NCBI RefSeq assembly: GCF_003149455.1 | Contig: NZ_QFFK01000013.1 | Span: 92,559-156,558 of the forward strand | Direction: 5' to 3' | Length of the DNA stretch: 64,000 nt | Source of the DNA: Chitinophaga deserti | Lineage (GTDB): Bacteria; Bacteroidota; Bacteroidia; Chitinophagales; Chitinophagaceae | Shown: piece by piece, positions 52,707 through 60,831 of the stretch | How the letters are laid out: each line of letters begins with the position of its first letter | Position numbering within the stretch: the first letter of the stretch is position 1 | Notes under the pieces: model-generated | The model's input: the letters and a program-made list of their open reading frames with translations, nothing else | Told to the model about the DNA's origin: nothing | Database searches by the model: none | Program-made: the position numbers and the translations under genes

Positions 52707-55700
52707 TTAAAAATTCAGGTTCAGACCGCCGGAATAGGTTTGCTGGAAGGGGTATACAGAACCATCCAGTCCTTCCGGATCGATTTTCGCTTTCAGGTGT
52801 GATCTCGTCCAGATATTTTCCGCGCTGAAATAAAAGCGGAGCCTTTCAATTCGGGCTTTGCGGGTGAAGCTGGCAGGAAGGGTGTAACCTACGGTTACGT
52901 TCTTCAGGCGCAGGTAGGCAGCGTTCTGCAGGTAACCTGTCTGTGGAGCACCCAGTTCCGATGCGTCTTCCGCGATATAAGCCTTAAGGCGGGGATAGTA
53001 ACCATTTGGATTCTCGGGCGTCCAGGCATCGAGGTTATGCACCTGCACGTTGGCCCAGGGTTGTGCGTACACGCCCCAGAAGTAGTGGTTGCTGGGGTTA
53101 GGGTACCAGTCGCGTTTGCCTACGCCCTGGAAGAACACCCGGAGGTCGAAGCCTTTCCAGTCGCCGCTCAGATCAATGCTATAGGGCATACGGATGCGGT
53201 TGTTGCCGATAATGCGGCGGTCGCCCGGATCATCCACGGTATTCTTACCGTACCCGATCTTTTTATCGCCGTTCACATCTGCAAACTTCAGGTCACCCAC
53301 ATAGAATTTATTCTTCTGATCATCGGAACCTACATCTGTCTGGTCGGGCCAGTTCTTCAGCTCTTCTTCAGACTGGAAGAAACCGGCAGACTGAAAGCCC
53401 CAGATCTCCCCGATCTCTTCACCCACATAACGGTCGCCGATGAGGCGGGTGGGGTTATCGTAGTTGGTGATATAAGCACGGCTGTCTGCCAGGATGAAAC
53501 GCGCAGAATAGCTCAGCGGGGAACCGCCTACATTCACGTCATCACTCCATTTCAAGCTCAGCTCCCAGCCTTTCGTTTTCAGAGAAGCAGCGTTTTGTTG
53601 CGGCTCCCCGGTACCAAATACAGCTGGCAGTGTTTTGGATTTCACCAGCATGTCTTTCGTTTCGCGGGTAAAGATGTCAGCATCGATGGTGAGGCGGTTA
53701 TTGAGCCAGGCCATGTTCACACCGAAGTTGCGGGTCTGGATCTTTTCCCAGGTGAGCGAAGAGGATACTGCGCCTGGCTGATTCACCATCATAGGACGGG
53801 TACCATCGAGGATCTGGCCGATCTGGCCTGAGCTCATGGTAGGGATGTAAGCGTACGATTGCGGGATAGCCTGGTTACCGAGGGAACCGTAAGAGCCACG
53901 GAACTTCAGGAAATCGAGACGGATGCGTTGGGCAATGGGCTTGAAGAAATCTTCACCCGTTACCACCCAGCCTGCAGATACGGAGGGGAAGAAGCCCCAG
54001 CGGTCTTTGGAAGGGAAGCGGGAAGTACCGTCGTAACGGCCGTTCAGTTCAAGGAGGTACTTATCATTATAGATATAATTCAACCGGTAAAACAAGCCCT
54101 GTACCGCCCAGTCGGTAATCGTCTGACTCTGCGTAATAGTGCCGGTAGCGAGCTGTGGCGTAGGCAGCGAGGTGCTGATTAACCCCTGGCGCGTAGTTCG
54201 GGAAGATTCGTCGTAACGATACTCCTGGTTGAAACCTGCCAATGCCTGTACACTGTGATACTTTCCGAAAGTCTTATGGAAATCGGTATACACGTTAAAC
54301 ACATTATAACGCGCCGCATCGAGCCCCGTGCGGGCATACGAAGGATTGGCTCCGGTATATTTAACGGGCTGGTTAGGGCCGTTGTTATAAGGGATAGGCA
54401 CATCAAAAGCGTTGATGGTATTGTTGGTACGGCGAATGGTAGCATCGCCCTTCAGGTCCCACACGTCTTTAATGATGTTCAGCTCACCGTTGAGAGTGGC
54501 GGTGTATTCGTTGATATAGTTCTTGGTACGGCCACCTTCCTGCAGTCTTCCGAAGAGGCTGGCACCGTCAGAAGTCCAGCTGTTGTCAGGGTTGCGGAGA
54601 ACAGACAGGGCGGGCGTACGGTTCAGGTTATGGAAGAAGTTATCGTCGAGGAACACGGGCGCATCATAATCCCGGCTGGAGAAGGTGGTATTGGCGCCGA
54701 GTTTAAGACGGTCGCTAAGCTCATAGTTCACCTTTGCGCGGAGGTTATACCGGTTCATGATATCGTTACCATACTTCAGCTGTCCTTCATAACGGAAATA
54801 CTCACCGGAAAGGTAGTAGGATACTTTTTCGTTTCTTTTAGATACGCTGAAGTTGGTGGTGGAAGTGGGTGCCGAGTTCTTGTAAGCTTCGTGCAGCCAG
54901 TCGGTGGTACCGTAATATGCATATTTAGTAGCGTCTGTAGGGTCCACGATCACTGCGGGCAGTGAAGGATCGGCGGAGCGCTTCTTCGCGTATTCACGCA
55001 CAGCATCGGGGTACAGATTGTACAGGGGCGTTGCTGCGCGATGCTTGTAGTCCATCGTCATGTAAGGGTCCGTTACGATAGCGGGTACAGAACCCAGGTT
55101 ACGCAGTGCGTAGTTGGTGTTTACGGAGATGGACAGCCTGTCTGAAGTACCGGATTTGGTAGTGATGAGCACAACCCCGAAAGCAGCCCTTGCGCCGTAG
55201 ATCGCGGCGGCGGAAGCATCTTTCAGTACGGTGATGTTCTCGATATCTGCTGGATTGAGGCGGTTCAGCTCATCGGGGGAAGCCGGTACGTTATCCACCA
55301 GGATGAAGGGGCCACCGCCGGTGAGGGAGGTATAACCACGAACGTTGAATGCGGCGTTAGACGTAACACGGCCGTTACCGATCGTGATGTTCAGGTTGGG
55401 CAGCAGGCCCTGAAGACCGTTAGCGATGTTATTGATGGGGCGGTTCTGCAGTTCTTTGCCGGAAACCATGTCTACCGCGCCACTCAGGTTCACTTTCTTC
55501 TGGGCGCCATAACCCACTACCACTACTTCGGTGAGGCCGCTGGAACCAGCTTTGAGGGTGATGCGGAGGTTGGTTTCCCCGTTGGTGAGTACTTCCTGTG
55601 ATTCGTGGCCGATATAGGAGAATATGAGGATGGCATTTTCAGGCGCCTCGATGGTGAAGCGCCCTGTAGCGTCTGTTTGTGCGCCTTTGCTGGTGCCTTT

Positions 55701-56144
55701 TACCATCACGGTAACGCCGATGAGGGGCGTACCATCTTCCGAGGAAACGATGCCGCTGATGGGCTTGGCCACCACGCTTTCCCCGGCGGGCGTGATCACG
55801 ATCAGCTTACCTGAAAGTTCTTTAAAAGAGAGGTTGGTGCCTGCGAGGGTTTCCTCGAGCACGTCCAGTACGTACGCGTCCTTTACGCGGATGTTCACCG
55901 TTTTGTCAGGTATGGTTACGTTCCGGTAGAGGAAAGTGTAGTCGCTTTTCCTGCTTACCAGCGTCAACAGCTTCTTAATGTTGATATTAGCGTAATCCAG
56001 GCTGATTTTTTCCTGCGAATATCCATTTGCGCTAACCTGCATGATTGCGGCCAGCAGCAGTACGGAGATCATCTTCATACGCAGTAAAATTTTTTTTAAT
56101 CGCTCTTCAGGTACAGGTAAAATGCATGTACGGATTTTTTTCAT
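52707..56144 (-). CDS. SusC TonB-dependent receptor with N-terminal STN domain
   Basis: 1145 residues from the ATG at 56144; a longer start (56216) adds a non-signal leader. A hydrophobic export segment near ISVLLLAAIMQVSANGYSQ, then an STN/secretin-like domain (ISLDYANINIKKLLTLVSRKSDYTFLYR, then VLDVLEETLAGTNLSFKELSGKLIVI, about 45-110), CarboxypepD_reg (SGIVSSEDGTPLIGVTVMVKG), plug (GYGAQKKVNLSGAVDMVSG, ITVLKDASAAAIYGARAAFGVVLITTKSG) and barrel to SGGLNLNF. The STN domain contacts the periplasmic part of FecR, whose gene lies just upstream, so receptor occupancy is signalled to the sigma factor. Confidence 0.93.
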   Translation of the reverse strand: MKKIRTCILPVPEERLKKILLRMKMISVLLLAAIMQVSANGYSQEKISLDYANINIKKLLTLVSRKSDYTFLYRNVTIPDKTVNIRVKDAYVLDVLEETLAGTNLSFKELSGKLIVITPAGESVVAKPISGIVSSEDGTPLIGVTVMVKGTSKGAQTDATGRFTIEAPENAILIFSYIGHESQEVLTNGETNLRITLKAGSSGLTEVVVVGYGAQKKVNLSGAVDMVSGKELQNRPINNIANGLQGLLPNLNITIGNGRVTSNAAFNVRGYTSLTGGGPFILVDNVPASPDELNRLNPADIENITVLKDASAAAIYGARAAFGVVLITTKSGTSDRLSISVNTNYALRNLGSVPAIVTDPYMTMDYKHRAATPLYNLYPDAVREYAKKRSADPSLPAVIVDPTDATKYAYYGTTDWLHEAYKNSAPTSTTNFSVSKRNEKVSYYLSGEYFRYEGQLKYGNDIMNRYNLRAKVNYELSDRLKLGANTTFSSRDYDAPVFLDDNFFHNLNRTPALSVLRNPDNSWTSDGASLFGRLQEGGRTKNYINEYTATLNGELNIIKDVWDLKGDATIRRTNNTINAFDVPIPYNNGPNQPVKYTGANPSYARTGLDAARYNVFNVYTDFHKTFGKYHSVQALAGFNQEYRYDESSRTTRQGLISTSLPTPQLATGTITQSQTITDWAVQGLFYRLNYIYNDKYLLELNGRYDGTSRFPSKDRWGFFPSVSAGWVVTGEDFFKPIAQRIRLDFLKFRGSYGSLGNQAIPQSYAYIPTMSSGQIGQILDGTRPMMVNQPGAVSSSLTWEKIQTRNFGVNMAWLNNRLTIDADIFTRETKDMLVKSKTLPAVFGTGEPQQNAASLKTKGWELSLKWSDDVNVGGSPLSYSARFILADSRAYITNYDNPTRLIGDRYVGEEIGEIWGFQSAGFFQSEEELKNWPDQTDVGSDDQKNKFYVGDLKFADVNGDKKIGYGKNTVDDPGDRRIIGNNRIRMPYSIDLSGDWKGFDLRVFFQGVGKRDWYPNPSNHYFWGVYAQPWANVQVHNLDAWTPENPNGYYPRLKAYIAEDASELGAPQTGYLQNAAYLRLKNVTVGYTLPASFTRKARIERLRFYFSAENIWTRSHLKAKIDPEGLDGSVYPFQQTYSGGLNLNF

Positions 56145-56221
56145 ATTTTTGGATTGTCGGTTGAATAAAAGAGCCGTCCCCATGTTCTCAAGACAAGGCG
56201 GCAGTTTTTCAGCCATCAGAC

Positions 56222-56251
56222 AAAAAGGAGGTGTTGCCGCACTTCCTTTTT
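56222..56251 (-). terminator. Terminator/attenuator between FecR and SusC
   Basis: 12-bp stem (AAAAAGGAGGTG with CACTTCCTTTTT, one wobble), 6-nt loop; U-rich on the minus strand after the hairpin (TTTTTGTC). It lies between the fecR stop and the SusC start and would cut read-through, letting the SusC operon be driven by its own (sigma-dependent) promoter. Confidence 0.7.
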
Positions 56252-56324
56252 TTATGGCCGTCAGTAATGCGGTAGCGTAACTATGACATAGGCGTCGTTT
56301 TAATTGCGTGAATGAGTGAATTGA

Positions 56325-57386
56325 TTACCATAGCTCGATTTGGTTGTTATCCTGCAGGCGGTATTGGAACTGCATCGTCATTTGCAGTGCCTGCAATACT
56401 TCCGGCAGCGGTTTATTATTAAAGGCGCCGGTGAAGATTTCTTCTTTCAGCTTATCATTTTTAAGTTCGATCTTAACGTTGTACCAGCGTTCCAGTTCGT
56501 TGATGAGCTGGGCGAAGGTGACGTTCTCAAATTCCAGGCGGCCCTGCATCCATGCGGGTACTGCTGGTGTGGCCGGCTCTGCAGGTTCCACGCGCGTCTT
56601 CAGCAGCAATGCCGTGGCATCTATGGCCGGTTCTACTCCTTTGGCAGCGGCTTCTTCCGCGGCAGGGAGGTTGATCACCAGGCGCTCCAGTGGCTGGAGG
56701 CGTACTGCCTTGTTTTCTCCTTTAGCAGTATAAGCGATCTCTACTTTACCGGATATGAGGTAGGTTTCCACCCGGCGGTCGTTCGGATAAGCTTTCAGGT
56801 TGAACGTGGTACCCAGTACCCGCACGTCTACCTTCCCCGTTTTAATGATAAAAGGATGCTCTGCACTGGCCTTAACGTCGAAGAAGCCTTCGCCCGTGAG
56901 GGTAACGATGCGCTCTCCCTTAGCCAGGGCGGCGGAGTCGTAGCTGAGCTTACTGCCTGCATTGAGCACCACGCGGGAGCCATCGGGCAGCAGCACTTCC
57001 TTCTTCGTAACACCATAGGCGGTTTCGGCTACTGCCTGGTGGGCCGGTACGCCGGATATATAATACAATACGGCGCCAATGCCAGCGAGCAGTGTAATAC
57101 CGGCAGCGGCCATCCATTTCAGGGGCAGGCGCCTGCGGATGGCAGGTTCCTGTGCCAGGAGGTCGTCCAGCCGGTTGAGCCCCCGCCTTTTACGGGCCAG
57201 CTCTTCGGCTGTGGCGGCATCGCCGGGTTTGGGAAGGGGCGTCAGCTCCTCCACCATGTTAAGGGTATACTGCAGTCCGGCCTGTGTAGCCAGCAACGCG
57301 TCCAACTCCTCCAGCTCCTCCTCCGTTGCCTCCTTCGCCACTTTCCGGGCCATCAGCAGGTATAGTCTCTCTTGTGTTTCATGCAT
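56325..57386 (-). CDS. FecR-family anti-sigma factor
   Basis: 353 residues. Cytoplasmic N-terminal part 1-88 (LYLLMARKVAKEATEEELEELDALL) binds the sigma factor; one transmembrane helix at about 90-110; periplasmic FecR domain with the signature LPDGSRVVLNAGSKLSYDS (133-151), GEGFFDVKASAEHPFIIKTG, VRVLGTTFNLKAYP; and a C-terminal DUF4974 domain (LEFENVTFAQLINELERWYNVKIEL, LPEVLQALQMTMQFQY). Divergent from the ECF sigma gene; that is not the common tandem sigma-fecR order. It transmits the STN-type SusC signal. Confidence 0.95.
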   Translation of the reverse strand: MHETQERLYLLMARKVAKEATEEELEELDALLATQAGLQYTLNMVEELTPLPKPGDAATAEELARKRRGLNRLDDLLAQEPAIRRRLPLKWMAAAGITLLAGIGAVLYYISGVPAHQAVAETAYGVTKKEVLLPDGSRVVLNAGSKLSYDSAALAKGERIVTLTGEGFFDVKASAEHPFIIKTGKVDVRVLGTTFNLKAYPNDRRVETYLISGKVEIAYTAKGENKAVRLQPLERLVINLPAAEEAAAKGVEPAIDATALLLKTRVEPAEPATPAVPAWMQGRLEFENVTFAQLINELERWYNVKIELKNDKLKEEIFTGAFNNKPLPEVLQALQMTMQFQYRLQDNNQIELW

Positions 57387-57713
57387 CGAATTAGCAGCTT
57401 TTACATGAGAAGGACGAGGCGCGCATCAAAAATCCCCCAACCGCTTCCCTCCTTTTTTCAGAAATATTTTTTCTTTTATCATTCCACCCGGTTTCCGCAC
57501 TATGAACAATCGTTTGCATCCTCTGACAGCGATAAACTAACGCCGGCTCCGGTATCCGGAACTACTTTTTTAGTTTAGGCAAGCTAAAAAATTGAGTTGC
57601 ATTTATAACCTTATTTTCAGTAATTTTCGATGTATTCCACTGGGATATTAAATTTTTCATCTGCGGGGTTTGTTAACTTTAGCGTAATCTACGTATGATA
57701 AATTGCAGCCGGT
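57387..57713. other. Divergent promoter region between fecR and the ECF sigma gene
   Basis: 327 bp, A/T-rich, no gene. TTGTTAACTTTAGCGTAATCTACGT (57669-57693) sits ahead of the sigma start, but no full TAnnTTTG promoter is seen. Confidence 0.4.
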
Positions 57714-58283
57714 ATGATGAACACTGCAGCCTTTTTCAGGAAAATGACAGTTGAAAATGATCAGGATGCTTTCCGGCAGTTTTATGATCATTTCTTTGTA
57801 ACGCTTTTCCGGTTTACCTGCTCTTTACTGAGAGACAGAGAAGCGGCCGAGGAAATAACACACGATGTATTTGTTCAATGCTGGCAAAAGCGGCATGAGC
57901 TGACCGATGTGCGCAATCCCCAGGTGTATCTCTTTGTGGCCGCCCGCAACCGGGTGGTGGATCATACCCGCAAATTATCTTCGCACCGCAATCTGCCATT
58001 GAAAGAAAGTGATGAAGAGCAGCTGCAGTTCTCTCCTGATCCCGAACAACTCCTTATAACTTCAGAAATGATGGGCAAAATGGAAGAAGCCATCCGCGAA
58101 CTTCCGCCCAAATGCCGCGAAGTATTCATCCTCGTAAAGCAATACGGCCTCCGCTATAAAGAAGTAGCCGCCATCCTCGACCTGTCTGCCAAAACGGTGG
58201 AAAACCAGCTGGCCATTGCACTGAAGAAACTCACTACTGCCGTAAGCTTCAGGCTGGAAATGAAAGTGATGAAAAAGATCTGA
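57714..58283 (+). CDS. ECF RNA polymerase sigma factor (FecI/RpoE type)
   Basis: 189 residues. Region 2 at about 20-88 (FRQFYDHFFVTLFRFTCSLLRDREAAEEITHDVFVQCW, VYLFVAARNRVVDHTRK) and region 4 at about 120-175 (IRELPPKCREVFILVKQYGLRYKEVAAILDLSAKTVENQLAIALKKL). Held by the divergently encoded FecR and released when the STN-type SusC binds substrate; the likely target is the SusC/SusD operon at 50907-56144 and perhaps the two secreted enzymes that follow. A bidirectional terminator ends the gene. Confidence 0.94.
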   Translation: MMNTAAFFRKMTVENDQDAFRQFYDHFFVTLFRFTCSLLRDREAAEEITHDVFVQCWQKRHELTDVRNPQVYLFVAARNRVVDHTRKLSSHRNLPLKESDEEQLQFSPDPEQLLITSEMMGKMEEAIRELPPKCREVFILVKQYGLRYKEVAAILDLSAKTVENQLAIALKKLTTAVSFRLEMKVMKKI

Positions 58284-58299
58284 CTGAAATCGCAATAAG

Positions 58300-58335
58300 A
58301 AAAGCCCGTCCAGGTTTAAACCTGAACGGGCTTTT
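58300..58335. terminator. Bidirectional intrinsic terminator
   Basis: 10-bp stem AAAAGCCCGT/ACGGGCTTTT continuing after one mismatch into CAGG/CCTG; A- and T-tracts on both sides. It ends the sigma gene and the opposed lyase-like gene. Confidence 0.9.
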
Positions 58336-58351
58336 TCAATTCAATACTCTA

Positions 58352-60526
58352 TTAAAGCTTCTGGATCTTACGGGAAATGGATTTCCCCTGATGCTGCAGG
58401 AGCAGGATGTAAGTACCTGCCTGCATGGTTCCACCATTCAGCGGGTATACGTGTTTCCCTTTCTGTAACATACCATCCGCGATCACGGATACGGGGCGGC
58501 CCTGCATATCCAGCACCGCCAGCCTTGTTTTACCGGCTTTGGTGAGCGTGAAAGATACATTGGTCTGCTGCTGGAAAGGATTCGGGTAATTGCTCAGTTC
58601 CGGTGCATCTAAAGCTACATCCTCTGTAAGCTTAGCCGCGGCTAATGCCTGCAATGCACTGCCGGTAACAATATCTACTTCCGTATAACTGTTCCATGCG
58701 TTCACGCTATTGCCATGGCCTACGATACGCACGTATTTGGCAGACTGCGGCGTGATGGAGAAGGTTTCTGCATTCAGGGAGGTGCCGCTGCTCTGGAGGC
58801 CGAGCGCCGCGTTGGTCCAGGTGGTGCCGTCCTGCGACAGGAGGATGTCGAAGTAAGAGATGCGCACATCTCCGCTGTAGAAAGCAATCTGTACGCCGGA
58901 AACGGTTTGAACGGAACTCAGGCAGAACTGTATCCACTGCGGGTTACCGCTGGCCGACCATCTGGTCGCCAGGTTATTATCCAGCACATTGGCGGGTACA
59001 TTGCCATCGTCGGTGCTCGCGCTAACCGGTACGCATGCCGGTGTGGTGGCGGTATTGATCTTCACTTCGGTATAGCTGTTCCAGGCATTCACGGTATTGC
59101 CATGCCCGAGGATGCGTATGTATTTGGCGGTTTGTGGTGTGATGGGGAATAGTTCCAATGCCAGCGTGGTGCCGCTGCTTTGCAGGCCTGTGGCTGCGTT
59201 GGTCCAGGTAGTGCCGTTCTGCGACACCTGAATATCGAAACGGGAAGCGCGTACATTGCCATTGTAGAAAGCGATTTCTACACCCGTCACCGTTTGGGCG
59301 GTACTCAGGCAGAACTGTATCCACTGCGGATCTCCGGAGGCCGACCAGCGGGTATTCAGATCATTATCCAGCACATTGGCTGCCACGTTACCATCATCCG
59401 TACTGGCTACTACCGGCACGCAGGAAGGCGCGGCATTCACGGTTACACTCACAGCGGTGGAAGTGGTGGATGCGTTATCGTTATCCGTTGCTTTGGCGGT
59501 GATGCTGTAAGTACCGGCCGCTACATTGCTCCAGGAAATGCTGTAGGGAGATGAAGTGGCCTCACCGATCTTCGTACTGCCCTGGTAGAATTCCACTTTG
59601 GAAATACTCCCGTCACTATCCGCCGCATTAGCTGATACGGTGATGTTGGCCGGGGCAGTGTAGGTAGCGCCGGGTGCAGGGGCAGTAAGGTTTACGGTGG
59701 GTGCAGCATTGCTGCCGATATCACTGGGACAAAGATCAGTCACGCTTTTAGCCACGCAGATATCTGCGAGGTATATCGTTTCATCGCGGAGGTAGGAGAT
59801 GTTGTTAAGACTGCGGTAGAAGCCCAGCTTGGGGGCACCATAGCCTGCTCCGTCTTCCCACATATCGATGTTATTGTTGGTATAAGACAGCAGGGTAACG
59901 CCATCGCTGAGGCGTTTGATGATGAATTGCAGCGTACCCGCATTGTCGTGTTTAATCTTCACATAAGCTTCTACCCATACACCACGGAAAAGATTGAGAT
60001 CTGCCGAAGCTTTAACGCCCCCGCTGCCTGGGTGGCCTATCTCCATTTTGTTCTCATGCCGCGGGGTGAGGTGCAGGATGGGTGATCCGCTGCCATGCCC
60101 GTTACCATAAGCCTTCAGCTGCATAATATGCGTGAAGCTGGGCGATGGCTGAAAGCCGGCATCCAGTTTAAACTTCCAGCGGTAGTGGGATGTGGAGCCC
60201 TGCGTGCCCTGCTGGTCGGCCCCCTTGCCGCGCAGCTCTATGCGCTGGCGGTCCGTTTCTCCGCAACGGTCGTCGTCCAGATCGCGGTGGAGGGTGAAGG
60301 CGAAAACATACTTGCCTAACACGGCATCCATCACTTCCGCGATATGCCTGCCGGGATGCCCGCAATCAGGCGATTCTACATTATACCCGGCCGCATCCAT
60401 CAGCTCATAAGTATTACCCGGGCCATCGGCCACGGCGTTGCTCTGCGCAACGGCATTTGATGCCATGCAAAAAACAAAAGAAAGCAGCATCAACGTTCTG
60501 CTGCATGATAAGTAATTGTACATCAT
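58352..60526 (-). CDS. T9SS-exported jelly-roll polysaccharide lyase-like protein with Ig and two discoidin (F5/8) domains
   Basis: 724 residues. Signal peptide to about 28. The catalytic-like part (30-275) has CGHPGRHIAEVMD, DDRCGETDRQRIELRGKG, HYRWKFKLDAGFQPSPSFTHIMQLKA and YLRDETIYLADI, a beta-jelly-roll pattern of uronate polysaccharide lyases (exact PL family not assigned). Then a Big/Ig-like module, two F5/8-type C modules, and a T9SS type A sorting end (YPNPFQQQTNVSF ... ISRKIQKL). Secreted outside the cell. The discoidin modules are about 88% identical to one in the opposed GH5 gene. Confidence 0.72.
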   Translation of the reverse strand: MMYNYLSCSRTLMLLSFVFCMASNAVAQSNAVADGPGNTYELMDAAGYNVESPDCGHPGRHIAEVMDAVLGKYVFAFTLHRDLDDDRCGETDRQRIELRGKGADQQGTQGSTSHYRWKFKLDAGFQPSPSFTHIMQLKAYGNGHGSGSPILHLTPRHENKMEIGHPGSGGVKASADLNLFRGVWVEAYVKIKHDNAGTLQFIIKRLSDGVTLLSYTNNNIDMWEDGAGYGAPKLGFYRSLNNISYLRDETIYLADICVAKSVTDLCPSDIGSNAAPTVNLTAPAPGATYTAPANITVSANAADSDGSISKVEFYQGSTKIGEATSSPYSISWSNVAAGTYSITAKATDNDNASTTSTAVSVTVNAAPSCVPVVASTDDGNVAANVLDNDLNTRWSASGDPQWIQFCLSTAQTVTGVEIAFYNGNVRASRFDIQVSQNGTTWTNAATGLQSSGTTLALELFPITPQTAKYIRILGHGNTVNAWNSYTEVKINTATTPACVPVSASTDDGNVPANVLDNNLATRWSASGNPQWIQFCLSSVQTVSGVQIAFYSGDVRISYFDILLSQDGTTWTNAALGLQSSGTSLNAETFSITPQSAKYVRIVGHGNSVNAWNSYTEVDIVTGSALQALAAAKLTEDVALDAPELSNYPNPFQQQTNVSFTLTKAGKTRLAVLDMQGRPVSVIADGMLQKGKHVYPLNGGTMQAGTYILLLQHQGKSISRKIQKL

Positions 60527-60831
60527 GGGTGAAGGGTTGTTTACAGTGATAAAACAATGCAGTGGGAGACGGGGAATATGGGGCGGAATTACAGCATAAT
60601 ACTACTGGTGGCCTGTTACACGGCCATGCGGATTTTCATTTTCATAAGTGGAATTTTTTGTTTTCATGAATTTAAGTATATTTATGCAAACGATTGCACG
60701 TTATAGCCAAAAACTAAGAAAAAAGTTTCCGCCTTCCATTTTACCATTGTTCATAAGTATATCGCATGGCCCTCAACGGGCACGGGACTGTATTGTCCAT
60801 AACGCATCACGTAACCCTTCAATAAAACCCA
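60527..60831. other. Divergent promoter region, lyase-like protein and GH5
   Basis: 305 bp, A/T-rich, no gene. It separates the two secreted enzymes and contains the probable GH5 promoter listed below. Confidence 0.5.
60657..60684 (+). promoter_or_regulatory. Probable promoter of GH5 gene
   Basis: TTTG at 60657-60660, 16-bp spacer, TATATTTA at 60677-60684 (one mismatch to TAnnTTTG). The spacer is slightly short for the usual TTG-N17-23-TAnnTTTG layout. Confidence 0.35.

Noticed and set aside
52707..56216. Longest start (56216) for the STN-type SusC
   Set aside because: The extra leader has no signal features; the ATG at 56144 leads into a typical N-terminus for this receptor class.
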